Below, piece after piece: positions 8,598 to 17,724 of a stretch of 64,000 nt of DNA; within the stretch, counting starts at the first letter, position 1, and the number at the start of each line of letters is the position of its first letter. The stretch lies in the NCBI GenBank assembly GCA_937974245.1, contig CALJKV010000114.1, positions 50,148 through 114,147 on the forward strand. The letters are read 5' to 3'. The notes below the pieces were generated by a model that was not told the DNA's origin, searched no databases, and saw only the letters and a list, made by a program, of their open reading frames with translations. Source of the stretch: an uncultured Chloroflexota bacterium (GTDB lineage: Bacteria > Chloroflexota > Anaerolineae > Aggregatilineales > Phototrophicaceae). Position numbers and translations under genes: made by a program.

Positions 8598-8726
8598 CTC
8601 TGGTTCCTTGGCCGTTTCTTAAACCGTATATAAAACCAGTATAACCCACCCCTGTAGACTTTATACTTGTAAGATGTGAATGTTTTATGAAATCGCTGCG
8701 TCGAAAAATGCCGGGGAATTGCCAGT

Positions 8727-8750
8727 AGGGGCAGGATACGCCCTGCCCCT
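8727..8750. repeat. Intergenic hairpin of the GTAGGGG type
   Basis: A 9-bp stem (AGGGGCAGG with CCTGCCCCT) and a 6-base loop lie 17 bases downstream of the ccmD-like gene. There is no T-run in either direction. Its AGGGGCA core resembles the other intergenic hairpins in this window. Confidence 0.45.
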
Positions 8751-8767
8751 GAGTGTTCAAAGTCGCA

Positions 8768-8923
8768 CTAATCCTGCTGGAACTGATCCAGCAACTGTAC
8801 ATCTTTTTTCAGGCTGCGGTAGCGGATCACCATGCTGCCGATGAAGGCAGCCAGGATGCTGAAAATCACCACTAAACCCAGCACTAAATACGCGCCGGTA
8901 TCCGGCGTTACGGTTTCTGTCAT
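8768..8923 (-). CDS. CcmD-like small membrane protein
   Basis: This is a 51-residue protein with one hydrophobic helix (about residues 12-33), followed by a basic, then mixed-charge tail (IRYRSLKKD). This layout matches CcmD, the tiny partner that helps CcmC hand haem to CcmE in system I cytochrome c maturation. AGGAG lies eight bases upstream of the ATG, and the gene starts 30 bases after ccmC on the same strand. CcmD is too variable for sequence to prove the identity. Position next to ccmC is the main support. Confidence 0.7.
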   Translation of the reverse strand: MTETVTPDTGAYLVLGLVVIFSILAAFIGSMVIRYRSLKKDVQLLDQFQQD

Positions 8924-8953
8924 GTCAGGCACTCCTGTCTGATTGAATACACC

Positions 8954-9727
8954 TTACTGATTCATGATTCGGGACTTCAGGGCGTGAACACGCTCGGCAA
9001 AATTCTCCTGCCGGATGCGATACCACATGAGCGTGATTGGGACGAGCAGCGCCCAGAACGGCATGTTCGACATCAGCGCCGCTGTCACGCCGGAAGTAGC
9101 GGCGACTTCAAACGCGCCTTCGGCTACGTCATTCTGCACGCTGGGGCCGATAACCACCGGGTGAATCGTGTCGGGTCGGATGCGGGTGATAAGCAGCGTA
9201 ATCAGGACGGTGACGAACGCCAGAATCCCGTATACAGCGGCAAAGCGGCGGCGCTGTTCCGGGTTTTCGATACTCTGGCGCAGCATCAGGTAGGCAGCGT
9301 AGGTCAGCACCATAATCGCTTCAGAAGTCAGGCGCGGGTCCCACGTCCACCAGGTATTCCAGATTGGACGCGCCCAGACCATCCCGGTAACCAGATTGAT
9401 GAGCGCCAGCGCAACACCGACTTCCACCCCGGCCAGCGCAAGCGTATCCCATTTGACCGCACGGGTGCGCAGGTACTGGATGCCACCGATCACCGTACCG
9501 CCAAAGGCGACAAATGCCCCCAGGAAGGCCGGCATGTGAATATAGAACACGCGCTGCACATCGCCCTGGTCAACATCCGTGCCAGCATACCCCAGGGCCA
9601 TGTAAAGGCCGAATACGACCCCGATGACGGTTACAACCGTCAGAATAGTCAGCACCATAGGACGGGCTGCCGGTTTTGCCTGCACGTCGTCCCGTGCCAT
9701 CCCTGTTGTATCTTGAACAGCAGTCAT
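8954..9727 (-). CDS. ccmC: Haem exporter/handling protein CcmC
   Basis: This 257-residue protein of the CcmC/CcsA/NrfE haem-handling family has about six transmembrane helices. It has the tryptophan-rich WWD-type motif at 123-135 (WNTWWTWDPRLTS) and two flanking histidines, H64 in YIHMPA and H189 in TIHP, that ligate haem in the family. It delivers haem on the outer face of the membrane for cytochrome c assembly. Haem-c proteins occur in this window (the di-haem peroxidase at 51.2-52.6 kb). Only the ccmD-like gene accompanies it, so other maturation genes must lie elsewhere. A ribosome binding site (AAGGAG) lies ten bases before the ATG. Confidence 0.9.
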   Translation of the reverse strand: MTAVQDTTGMARDDVQAKPAARPMVLTILTVVTVIGVVFGLYMALGYAGTDVDQGDVQRVFYIHMPAFLGAFVAFGGTVIGGIQYLRTRAVKWDTLALAGVEVGVALALINLVTGMVWARPIWNTWWTWDPRLTSEAIMVLTYAAYLMLRQSIENPEQRRRFAAVYGILAFVTVLITLLITRIRPDTIHPVVIGPSVQNDVAEGAFEVAATSGVTAALMSNMPFWALLVPITLMWYRIRQENFAERVHALKSRIMNQ

Positions 9728-10252
9728 AGACCATCATCTCCTTATTAATATGGATCCCAATAATGTGTACTGTATCCGGCAGACCATTTGTACATAGAAC
9801 TGGCGAATTCTAATAGGTTTAGCCCGAAGAATCTACCCGTAACCACCCCTGGCTTATCGAGCAGCAAGGAACATAACCGCCTTTGCATGACTGTGATTTA
9901 CCTCGCCTTTTTTCACGCCGACGCTTGAATTTTCAAACTGTCTCCAATTTTTCCTAAACGATTTTTTTAGGGTGATTTCTAGTTTAGCCGTACCTGACGG
10001 TAGTTCCCGACATTGACCGCGAAAATCTTAACATATCCTGGTAGATTTGCCACGTTTTACTCATATTTTGGCGGAGGCTGCTGACACACTACTACCGGGT
10101 AGCGCAAAAGATCACCCTGAAGCAGGGGGTTCGCCCTGGATTTAACCTTTAGGTACAGGCAAGGCATTATTAATAACCTTCATGTATTCGCTTCGGGAAT
10201 TATTGCCTGTCAGGCGTAATCCAGCCCGCCTGTGATGAATGGAGATTATGAC
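9728..10252. other. Divergent intergenic region with a candidate switching leader
   Basis: No gene is supported in this 525-base space between ccmC (minus) and the GT2 gene (plus). At 10115-10138 three short segments CCCTG, CAGGG and CCCTG follow each other, so the middle one can pair with either neighbour. A GGGT/ACCC pair lies just upstream. This could be an attenuator-like leader of the glycosyltransferase. It does not match a riboswitch class I recognise. Confidence 0.35.
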
Positions 10253-11023
10253 GTGAAAGTATCTTTGGTTATCCCAGCTTATAATGAATCTGAAGGGGTC
10301 GCGCAGACCGCTGCGGCCTTGTACCCGGTGCTGGATTATTTACGCACGAAATACGAAGTGGAAGTTGTTTTCGTGAATGATGGTAGCAAAGACAACACAG
10401 AAGCCCTTCTCAAAGCGGAATTTGCTGATGTGCCGGAAGTCCGCATCGTTTCGCACGAGGTCAATCGGGGGTTGGGCGCGGCGATTCGTACCGGATTCCA
10501 CAATGCAACTGGCGATTTGATCGTGACGACTGATTTTGACGGTACGTATCCCCTGACCACCGTCCCGCAGATACTGAGCCGGATGACAGTGGACAAGACC
10601 GACATCGTGACGGCGTCACCCTACCATCCCCAGGGTCATGTCGAGGGCGTGCCACGCTACCGCCTGCTCTTCAGCTTCGGAGCCTCGCTGCTCTATCGCC
10701 TGCTCGTCACCTGGCATATTCATACCTGGACAGCGCTCTTCCGAGTTTATAAGCGCGAAGTGATTGAAAGTATAACATTTGAGAGTGACGATTTCCTGGC
10801 AGGGACGGAACTCCTGGTGAAGGCCCTGCGCGCCGGGTACACTGTCTCCGAATTCCCGACGACGTTGTATGTGCGTACCTTCGGGCAGTCGAGCATCAAG
10901 ATCGCCAAAGTAACCATGTTGCACCTCAAGTTCCAGTGGCGGCTGCTGCTGGCGACGCTCAAAAGGGAGGACTTGAATGCCCGCCCCCCTCAGCCAAGTG
11001 AGTTAGTTAATGAGCAGAACTGA
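10253..11023 (+). CDS. GT2 family glycosyltransferase (dolichyl-phosphate-mannose-synthase-like)
   Basis: This 256-residue GT-A fold enzyme begins with the typical KVSLVIPAYNE strand. It contains NDGSKDNT and a DFDGTYP segment in the place of the DxD metal/nucleotide-sugar site. It lacks the C-terminal membrane helices found in some relatives. Such enzymes move a sugar from a nucleotide donor to a polyprenyl phosphate. The GTG start at 10253 is chosen because GGAG lies eight bases upstream. A longer frame from 10232 has no ribosome binding site. It opens a plus-strand cluster of envelope glycan genes that runs to 17.2 kb. The donor sugar is unknown. Confidence 0.88.
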   Translation: MKVSLVIPAYNESEGVAQTAAALYPVLDYLRTKYEVEVVFVNDGSKDNTEALLKAEFADVPEVRIVSHEVNRGLGAAIRTGFHNATGDLIVTTDFDGTYPLTTVPQILSRMTVDKTDIVTASPYHPQGHVEGVPRYRLLFSFGASLLYRLLVTWHIHTWTALFRVYKREVIESITFESDDFLAGTELLVKALRAGYTVSEFPTTLYVRTFGQSSIKIAKVTMLHLKFQWRLLLATLKREDLNARPPQPSELVNEQN

Positions 11024-11287
11024 GGTTGCCGCTGGTCTTAGCATCATCCCGGTTCATACTTCCTGTTTGAGGTACGCGTCACGTGAGTATAGTTATTGGG
11101 TATCGCCACAATGATCCTGGGGATGCCGATTATTTGCCGGGTGGCATACCGTTTCGCGATTGATGCGACACTTCTTTTTGTATAGAAGTTTCACAATGAA
11201 TAGTATAATCTCATTTGAACAGTGGGCTTAAGCCTCTAGCCCTGCCAGCCGACTGTGTCCGTCCTACTTGCATGTAAGGGAAACAGC

Positions 11288-12646
11288 ATGACCCAGAACA
11301 CCAATTCACACACAATCGCCGTCGTTGGTGGCGGTATCATGGGCGTTGCACTGGCGCACAAATTGTCGCAGAACGGTTTCGGTGTGACGGTCTATGAGCG
11401 TGGCAGCAACCTCGGCGGTCTGGCCGGGTACATTGACTATGATGGCATCCGTATGGATCGTTTCTATCACACCATCCTCAGCAGCGACATGTCCATGCAA
11501 AACCTGATGGAAGCCGGAGGCGTGACGGATAAGCGGCATTTCGTGGCGACAAAACAAGGCTTTTACGATAAAGGCAAACTGTATCCGTTTAATACCCCGC
11601 TCGACTTCCTGCTCTTCCCACCGCTGAATATTTTCCAGAGATTCCGGCTGGGTTTACAGGTCATCTATGCGCAATTTGAGAGCGACTGGCACAAAATGGA
11701 TGTGGTACCGGTGGCGGATTGGTTAATTAAGGTCAGCGGGCGTGGCGTGTATAACAAAGTATGGAAACCGCTGCTGCGGGCGAAATTTGACACGATGGCG
11801 ACGGATGTTCCGGCCACCTATATCTGGTCACGACTGCGGCGGATGATGGGGACACGAGAAGGCGTGCAGTCCACCGAAATGATGTGCTACCTCGAAAACG
11901 GGTACTACACGCTGATCGAGGCACTGGCGCAGCAGTGCAGTGAACGCGGCGTCATATTTCACCTCAACACGACAGTGCAGGAAGTAGTGATTGAAGACCG
12001 GCGTGCGGTTGGCATCCAGACGACTGAGGGATTAACCCGGTACGATGCGGTTATCAGCACCCTGCCGTCACCGGTGTTGTCGCCGCTTATCCCTTCCGCG
12101 CCGGATACTTTCCGCACTCTGCTGTCAAACCAGCAGTACCTGGGCGTGCTGTGTCCGATGCTGCTTCTCAAAAAATCATTGATGCCCTTTTATGTTCTGA
12201 ATATCACTGACGAGACTATCCCCTTCACGGCGATAGTTGAAACCACGAATCTCATAGACCCGCAGTACACCAACGGCCATCATATCGTGTATCTGCCCAA
12301 ATATCTTGCGCCGGATAACGAGATGGCACAGTGGCCGGATGACCGGGTGCGTGAGGAGTGGATGAAGCACTTCCGTCGCATGTTCCCGGATTTTGACGAA
12401 AGCCTGATTACTGAGTTCTGGGTACACCGTGCCAAGTACGTTGAACCCATCCGCCCCGTGAATACGCTGGATGAGATTCCGCCCATGCAAACCCCGGTTG
12501 AGCGGCTGTACATGGGCAATACCGTGATGATTTACCCGGAATTGGGGAATGGTGAAGCCGTTACGCGCTACGCTGCGAAGATTGCCGATCGGGTTATTGC
12601 CGATGCGCCAACCTGGTCACGACAGGCCGCGACAGTACCCGGATAG
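11288..12646 (+). CDS. FAD-dependent oxidoreductase, amine-oxidase/protoporphyrinogen-oxidase-like
   Basis: This 452-residue protein has the FAD Rossmann motif GGGIMG near residues 10-15 and an YERGSNLGGLAG segment typical of the flavin amine oxidase and UDP-galactopyranose-mutase-like superfamily. The start at 11288 has AAGGG seven bases upstream. A frame starting at 11255 lacks such a site. Relatives found in glycan loci are often named protoporphyrinogen oxidase without proof. Here no haem genes are adjacent, and the neighbours are a GT2 and a polysaccharide deacetylase, so a role in lipid-linked glycan synthesis is likelier. It is related to the oxidoreductase at 25121-26437, sharing the GG(L)A(G) region and the YNK(V/L)(W/F)(K/R)PLL segment. 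Confidence 0.8.
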   Translation: MTQNTNSHTIAVVGGGIMGVALAHKLSQNGFGVTVYERGSNLGGLAGYIDYDGIRMDRFYHTILSSDMSMQNLMEAGGVTDKRHFVATKQGFYDKGKLYPFNTPLDFLLFPPLNIFQRFRLGLQVIYAQFESDWHKMDVVPVADWLIKVSGRGVYNKVWKPLLRAKFDTMATDVPATYIWSRLRRMMGTREGVQSTEMMCYLENGYYTLIEALAQQCSERGVIFHLNTTVQEVVIEDRRAVGIQTTEGLTRYDAVISTLPSPVLSPLIPSAPDTFRTLLSNQQYLGVLCPMLLLKKSLMPFYVLNITDETIPFTAIVETTNLIDPQYTNGHHIVYLPKYLAPDNEMAQWPDDRVREEWMKHFRRMFPDFDESLITEFWVHRAKYVEPIRPVNTLDEIPPMQTPVERLYMGNTVMIYPELGNGEAVTRYAAKIADRVIADAPTWSRQAATVPG

Positions 12647-12879
12647 CCCGGTATTATGTCTCTTTTAAGATGGGGTGACTACCCCAAAAACAGCAGGTGT
12701 GATTAATGGTATATCGTGTATTATAGTAAGTATCTATCCGATCATTTGTCATCCCTGCTCCCGGCGCTCGTTCCCCTGGTTTTTTCACGAAATAGGAGCG
12801 AGAGCTGCGGCTCAGAAGCGGGGAAGGGGTATTTTGGGATAGGCCTCAATCATCAAAAGAGTATTGAGAATAGGGAATC

Positions 12880-13854
12880 ATGAGCATGAGTGACAATAAA
12901 TTAGTTGCCAGTCTGTCACTGGATCTGGATGATAAATGGTGTTATATGAAGATTCATGGGGACGCCGGGTGGGAGACATTCCCGTCGTATCTGGATGTGG
13001 TTGTGCCGCGCACCCTGAAATTTTTCGATGAACATGATCTGAAAATTACCTACATGATCGTCGGCCAGGATGCGGCGTTGGAGCATAACCGCCCCATCTT
13101 GCGCTCAATCGTAGATGCCGGACACGAAATCGGCAACCACTCCTTCCACCACGAAAGCTGGCTGCATCTTCAGACTAATGCTGAAATCGAGGCCGACCTG
13201 GTTCAAGCGGAAGAAACGATTGAGCAGGCGGTCGGCGTTCGCCCCAAAGGGTTTCGTGGACCCGGATTCAGCATCTCCTATGAGATTGCGACGGTTCTGG
13301 CGAAGAGGGGCTATGTCTTTGACGGCTCAATTTTCCCCACCTTCATCGGCCCGTTTGCCCGCGCCTATTATTTCATGACCACTAAACTTACACCGGAAGA
13401 AAAAGACAAGCGCAAGGAGCTTTTCGGCACATTCAAGGATGGTTTCCGGGCGAACACCGCTTATCCCTGGGTGAAAGATGGTCACAGTCTCATGATTATC
13501 CCGGTGACAACCTTCCCGATCATCAAAATCCCGATTCACATCAGTTACATTCTCTATCTGAGCATGATTCACCCATCACTGGGGCTGTTGTACTTTCACA
13601 TCGCAGTAAAACTTTGCCGGAAGCTGCGTGTTCGGATATCGCTGCTGCTGCACCCGCTGGATTTCCTGGGGGGCGACGACGACCAGAAAGAGTTGATGTT
13701 CTTCCCTGCGATGAAAATGAAAAGCGAAAAGAAGATTAAGATCGTGGGTAAGGCTCTGGAGATTCTAAAGCGCTATTACAATGTGATGCCAATGGGTGAA
13801 CATGCCAAGTCTATGCTGGAGTCCAGCACATGGCCTGTTTACGGTGTGCGCTGA
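12880..13854 (+). CDS. Polysaccharide deacetylase (NodB/CE4 family)
   Basis: This 324-residue protein has the CE4 metal-site residues: D15 and the D17-D18 pair in SLDLDDKW, then H87 and H91 in the NHSFHHE motif. An RGPGFS motif 3 is near residue 124 and LLHPLDF is a motif-4 equivalent near residue 252. The family removes N- or O-acyl groups from sugars such as GlcNAc. No signal peptide is visible, so it may act on a cytoplasmic lipid-linked intermediate, which suits the surrounding glycosyltransferase, methyltransferase and flippase-like genes. Two ATGs lie 6 bases apart, and GGGA precedes the first. Confidence 0.87.
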   Translation: MSMSDNKLVASLSLDLDDKWCYMKIHGDAGWETFPSYLDVVVPRTLKFFDEHDLKITYMIVGQDAALEHNRPILRSIVDAGHEIGNHSFHHESWLHLQTNAEIEADLVQAEETIEQAVGVRPKGFRGPGFSISYEIATVLAKRGYVFDGSIFPTFIGPFARAYYFMTTKLTPEEKDKRKELFGTFKDGFRANTAYPWVKDGHSLMIIPVTTFPIIKIPIHISYILYLSMIHPSLGLLYFHIAVKLCRKLRVRISLLLHPLDFLGGDDDQKELMFFPAMKMKSEKKIKIVGKALEILKRYYNVMPMGEHAKSMLESSTWPVYGVR

Positions 13855-13933
13855 TGAGACCAGGCATATCCACCATTGAACATCTGCAAACGGTTAATGT
13901 TTGTTGCACTTTGCGCCATTGTGAGGCGTGCCT

Positions 13934-14797
13934 ATGAGTGCCGAGCCTGAATCTTTCGACACAAATTGCCCGCTTTGCAAGAGTCCATCACGGCAGGTTT
14001 TTCAAAAACATGGCTATTGGATATATGACTGCGATCGCTGCCAGCATCGTTTTGTACCCATTGCAGCTACTTCCCAACACGTCGCGCAAGTATATGATGA
14101 TAACTACTTTAACTCGACGGGTGCGGGATACCCCGATTATCTTGGCGAATCCGATATGTTGATCGCGCATGGTCGGCGTTACGGCAAGCTGCTCACCCGC
14201 TACATGCAGCCGGGTACGGTATTGGATATTGGCGCTGCCGCCGGTTTTATCCTCAAGGGGTTGACAGAGAGTGGTTGGGAAGGAGCGGGCGTTGAGCCGA
14301 ACGCAAATATGGCACACCATGCCCGAAATGTGTTGGGGTTGGATGTTACCGCAGGGGCGCTCGAAGATTTCCAGACCACACAAACGTATGATCTCGTGAC
14401 GATGATCCAGGTTGCCGCCCACTTCTACGATGTGCCGCGTGCCTTTGCAAAAGCCGCCGCAATGACAAAACCGGGTGGCTACTGGTTAGTTGAAACGTGG
14501 AATCGGGATAGTATTGTGGCGCGTGGACTGGGACAGAACTGGCATGAATACAGTCCGCCTAGTGTGCTCCACTGGTGGACACCGGCAGTGCTGCGGGATA
14601 CCGTGCGGGAGTACGGGTTTGAAGCCATCGCTCAAGGTCGCCCGGAAAAGTGGTTGAATGGTGCCCATGCAAAATCCCTTATGCAGTTCAAACTGGAGAA
14701 ATCACCGCTGCGGGTGCTGCTCGGCATGATCCCTGATAAACTCCCTATTCCATACCCAACTTTTGATTTGTTCTGGGCGTTATATAGAAAGGTCTAA
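13934..14797 (+). CDS. Class I SAM-dependent methyltransferase with N-terminal zinc ribbon
   Basis: This 287-residue protein has a four-cysteine ribbon (C12, C15, C33, C36) followed by a Rossmann methyltransferase domain with motif I VLDIGAAAG and an acidic motif II (VEPNANM). This arrangement is common in sugar or lipid methyltransferases of glycan loci. The start at ATG 13934 is preceded by GAGG at about eight bases. Its stop is only 5 bases before the flippase-like gene, so the two are probably co-transcribed. The substrate is not evident. Confidence 0.83.
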   Translation: MSAEPESFDTNCPLCKSPSRQVFQKHGYWIYDCDRCQHRFVPIAATSQHVAQVYDDNYFNSTGAGYPDYLGESDMLIAHGRRYGKLLTRYMQPGTVLDIGAAAGFILKGLTESGWEGAGVEPNANMAHHARNVLGLDVTAGALEDFQTTQTYDLVTMIQVAAHFYDVPRAFAKAAAMTKPGGYWLVETWNRDSIVARGLGQNWHEYSPPSVLHWWTPAVLRDTVREYGFEAIAQGRPEKWLNGAHAKSLMQFKLEKSPLRVLLGMIPDKLPIPYPTFDLFWALYRKV

Positions 14798-14802
14798 GGG
14801 CC

Positions 14803-15798
14803 TTGAAGAGACAATACACAGGTATTCTCATCCGCCTTTTCTTGAGCGTGGCACTGTTGGTGTTGTTGTTTGCGATTATTGATCGTGACGCGCTGTTCAA
14901 GGCGCTTGCAGCGGTCAACCCGGTTATCTATGGGGTTGGGCTGCTATCCTTCCTCGGCGCGGTGAGCTTCTGGACTTTGCGCTGGCACCTCTTCATCCGG
15001 GCTTCTGGTGAACAGGTATCCTACCTTCGGGCGTACGCTACAATGCTGACCGGGTTCTTCTACTCGATGTTCCTGCCAACATTTGTGGGTAACGATGTCG
15101 GACGGATGGTCGAACTGGGGCGCGATAGCAACAATAAGAAAACCAATGTCGTCTCGACTGTGCTGCTGGACCGGCTTGTCGGCTTAATTTCGCTGGCATT
15201 AATGGCGCTGCTGGCGTTGGTGATTGGCTCGGATTTTAACAGTGACAGCATCACCGTAACGGTGGTGGGTGTGCTGGCGGCGCTGGTGGCCGGGTGGCTG
15301 ATCTTCTTCAACCGCCGCTTCATGGAGTGGGTCTTTGGCATCCTCTTCCGGCTGCCTGTTATCAACCGTCTGGAAAGCACAGTCCGCGAAGTCTATGAGG
15401 CGCTGTACCTGCTGCACAACCAGCCACGTCTGCTCCTGATAACGGGAACGATTTCGCTGCTGAACGCCGTTACTGAAACGCTGGCGGTGGTATTTGTGGC
15501 GAAGGCGTTGGGGGTTGATGTCAACCCGATCTACTTCTTCCTGATTATGCCGGTTGTCTGGATTGTGATGCTGATTCCGATTTCAATCAGCGGGCTGGGG
15601 CTGCGAGAAGGCGCCTTTGTCTTTTTCCTGGGGCAGTTGGGGGTCAGCAGTGGGGATGCCGTCGCCATATCCCTGTTGTTCTATTCGTACAGTGTTGTCG
15701 TGGGTGTGCTGGGCGGCTTGCTGCTGGTTCTTAATTCCTTGAAGGCATATTCTCGACGCACAGTAATTGCTACAGAGGTGAAGGGAGATAGTTTATGA
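14803..15798 (+). CDS. Flippase-like integral membrane protein (LPG synthase TM/UPF0104 family)
   Basis: This 331-residue protein has about eight transmembrane helices and matches the lysylphosphatidylglycerol-synthase transmembrane/AglD-like family. Diagnostic segments are an NDVGRMVELG stretch near residue 99 and ISGLGLREGAF near 263. The soluble transferase domain of MprF is absent. Members are thought to move or handle lipid-linked substrates across the membrane. The start codon is TTG, five bases after the methyltransferase stop, with AAGGG just before it. Its last four bases overlap the next gene (ATGA), which indicates translational coupling. A paralogue is at 22177-23202. Confidence 0.8.
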   Translation: MKRQYTGILIRLFLSVALLVLLFAIIDRDALFKALAAVNPVIYGVGLLSFLGAVSFWTLRWHLFIRASGEQVSYLRAYATMLTGFFYSMFLPTFVGNDVGRMVELGRDSNNKKTNVVSTVLLDRLVGLISLALMALLALVIGSDFNSDSITVTVVGVLAALVAGWLIFFNRRFMEWVFGILFRLPVINRLESTVREVYEALYLLHNQPRLLLITGTISLLNAVTETLAVVFVAKALGVDVNPIYFFLIMPVVWIVMLIPISISGLGLREGAFVFFLGQLGVSSGDAVAISLLFYSYSVVVGVLGGLLLVLNSLKAYSRRTVIATEVKGDSL

Positions 15799-17195
15799 GT
15801 CAGAGTTTTCAAGTTAATTGGCACAAAACACGCTATTTTGAACTCGCTCTTTTTCTGTTTGCTCTGACTTTTCGTCTTTTTTTCCTTCTGAATTCGGGAA
15901 CTGAAAACTATTATTATGACGCACTTTGGGACGCAAGGGTTTATTTGGATTTAGGAAGAAACTTGGCAAGTGGGAATGGTTACAGCGTCAGCCCTGAACT
16001 TTTCGAAATCAGTTCTGCTGTCTTTAATGCCAATCCCGGCCCAACTTCCATTGAGCCGCCACTCTACCCGCTGATTATCGCCACATCAATCACGCTGTTT
16101 GGCGATACCTATTTCCCCCTGCGGGTGATCCAGGCGGTTGCAGGTGCGTTAACCGCGATAGTAATTTTCCGCCTTGGAAAACGGAGCGTTAGTCCAGAAG
16201 TCGGCATTGTCGCGGCGGCACTGTTCAGCCTTCATCCACCATTGATTGTCTATTCTCGTGCGTTGTCAAGCGAAGTGTTTGTGATCCTGTTTGTCTCACT
16301 GGCTGTGTTAAACACACTACGTTTTATAGACCATTTAACGGTTAAGAACGCTATACTGGCAGCCCTGCCCTGGACATTGGCATTCCTCACTCGTCCTGAA
16401 AATGCGCTTTATGCAGTCGTAACCGCTGTATATGCCCTGATTGTACTATGGCGGGATGACCGGAAGAAAATTCTTCAGAGCATCGTATATGCGATCCCTG
16501 GTGTAATTACCTTCGTTTTATTGTGGGGAGTCTGGGTGTTGCACAACTGGAATCTGCACGAGGCGTTTATACCCGCAACGACACTCTCCGGGGCGAATAT
16601 GTGGGAGTACAACTACTTTCGTTACTACCAGGCCAATGATCCAGATCGTTATCCCGAAGATATGCTGCCCGAGTTTATTGACGTTCCAGATTGGGATAAC
16701 CTGAGCGAGATAGAACGGGATGAGGCATTGGGCGCACTGGGTATGAATTTCATCCGGGAATACCCTGCCGAATTTGTCAAGTTTGGGTTCAGCCGTATCC
16801 TGATGTCGTATCCAATGATTCCCCGTACATCAGAGTGGGAAGCCTCAGATGAAGTGTTTGTGGGTCTTGATGAGGTGCCAATCGGGGAGGTGGTGGTCAG
16901 TGATTCCCCGGTATACAGCACAACATTTGGTCGGGTTTCCTTATGGGGTTTCCGGGTAGTGTTCATTTCGGCCATCCTAGGAACGATTGTGGCACTAAGA
17001 AAACGCCACCCCGAGGCGATCCTTTTTGCCGCCATTGTGGGCATGAATATTGCCAGCGCCTTTTTGATCCGGGGGCAGGAACGCGCCCGCCTTCAGATTG
17101 AGCCATTTATCTTACTGCTCGCTGCGATTTTTATTGTGGTCGCGCTTAATTGGATCCTATCGCGTTTTGGGCAGTCGCGTTCCCGATCTCAATGA
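15795..17195 (+). CDS. Membrane glycosyltransferase, GT39/ArnT-like
   Basis: This 466-residue protein has about ten hydrophobic helices and a large first periplasmic loop. That loop holds an acidic DARVYLDLG segment near residue 46 and a PPLYPL motif near 92, as in protein mannosyltransferase/ArnT-type GT-C enzymes. These use polyprenyl-phosphate sugars made by DPM-like enzymes, which fits the GT2 at the start of this cluster. The codons for the first 50 residues are more AT-rich than in neighbouring genes. It overlaps the flippase-like gene by four bases and ends the cluster, facing the convergent Nudix gene 22 bases on. Confidence 0.82.
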   Translation: MSQSFQVNWHKTRYFELALFLFALTFRLFFLLNSGTENYYYDALWDARVYLDLGRNLASGNGYSVSPELFEISSAVFNANPGPTSIEPPLYPLIIATSITLFGDTYFPLRVIQAVAGALTAIVIFRLGKRSVSPEVGIVAAALFSLHPPLIVYSRALSSEVFVILFVSLAVLNTLRFIDHLTVKNAILAALPWTLAFLTRPENALYAVVTAVYALIVLWRDDRKKILQSIVYAIPGVITFVLLWGVWVLHNWNLHEAFIPATTLSGANMWEYNYFRYYQANDPDRYPEDMLPEFIDVPDWDNLSEIERDEALGALGMNFIREYPAEFVKFGFSRILMSYPMIPRTSEWEASDEVFVGLDEVPIGEVVVSDSPVYSTTFGRVSLWGFRVVFISAILGTIVALRKRHPEAILFAAIVGMNIASAFLIRGQERARLQIEPFILLLAAIFIVVALNWILSRFGQSRSRSQ

Positions 17196-17217
17196 AGGAT
17201 AATGGCAACGCATCACG

Positions 17218-17724
17218 CTAAATCACTCCTGCCAACCAGCGGCGTACAAGTGTCTCGGTGGTGGCGAAAACCATCTCCGGCAGATGGTCCTTGTCGAACC
17301 ACGCCGCCGCATCGACATCATCATCCGGGTGTAGTTCGCCACTCGCTGGGTCAGCGGCATAAGCGATGATAATGTCCGCTGTGCCGCCGTCATGCGCATT
17401 GCGGGAGAAAACGTCCAGCAGCCGGAGACGGCTGATAGAGAGGCCGGTCTCCTCCAATACTTCACGGCGGGTGGCCTCCTCCGGGCTTTCTCCGGCGTCC
17501 ACAAACCCGGCGGGGAACGCCCAGCGCCCTTTGCCAGGGTCAACGCCACGCTTCACCAGCAATACACGGTCATCCATTTTGAGGAAGGCTACTGTCGCGA
17601 CTTTTGGGTCGAAGAACACGACGTGCCCGCAGACAGTACATACCGGGCGAACTTTGCCGAATCGTTCCTGTAGTTCCAGGGGCGCACCACACGCCGGGCA
17701 AAAATGGGCAACGCGCCCGTTCAT
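17218..17724 (-). CDS. Nudix hydrolase with zinc ribbon (NADH-pyrophosphatase-like)
   Basis: This 168-residue protein has a four-cysteine ribbon (C9, C12, C29, C32) and a complete Nudix box at about 73-95 (G-x5-E-x7-REVLEETG). The family hydrolyses nucleoside diphosphates linked to another group, and the ribbon recalls NudC-type NADH pyrophosphatases. The exact substrate cannot be assigned. Its ATG overlaps the stop of the anti-sigma gene by four bases, so it is translated with the sigma/anti-sigma pair and may belong to the response they control. Confidence 0.9.
   Translation of the reverse strand: MNGRVAHFCPACGAPLELQERFGKVRPVCTVCGHVVFFDPKVATVAFLKMDDRVLLVKRGVDPGKGRWAFPAGFVDAGESPEEATRREVLEETGLSISRLRLLDVFSRNAHDGGTADIIIAYAADPASGELHPDDDVDAAAWFDKDHLPEMVFATTETLVRRWLAGVI

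Noticed and set aside
10080..10200. Possible c-di-GMP-I riboswitch, because of a GCGCAAAAG segment
   Set aside because: The conserved pairing partners and tetraloop receptor of that class are not present in order.
11288..12646. Calling the two FAD oxidoreductases protoporphyrinogen oxidase (haem synthesis)
   Set aside because: There are no haem genes nearby, and both copies sit with glycosyltransferase and flippase-like genes. The name reflects superfamily similarity only.
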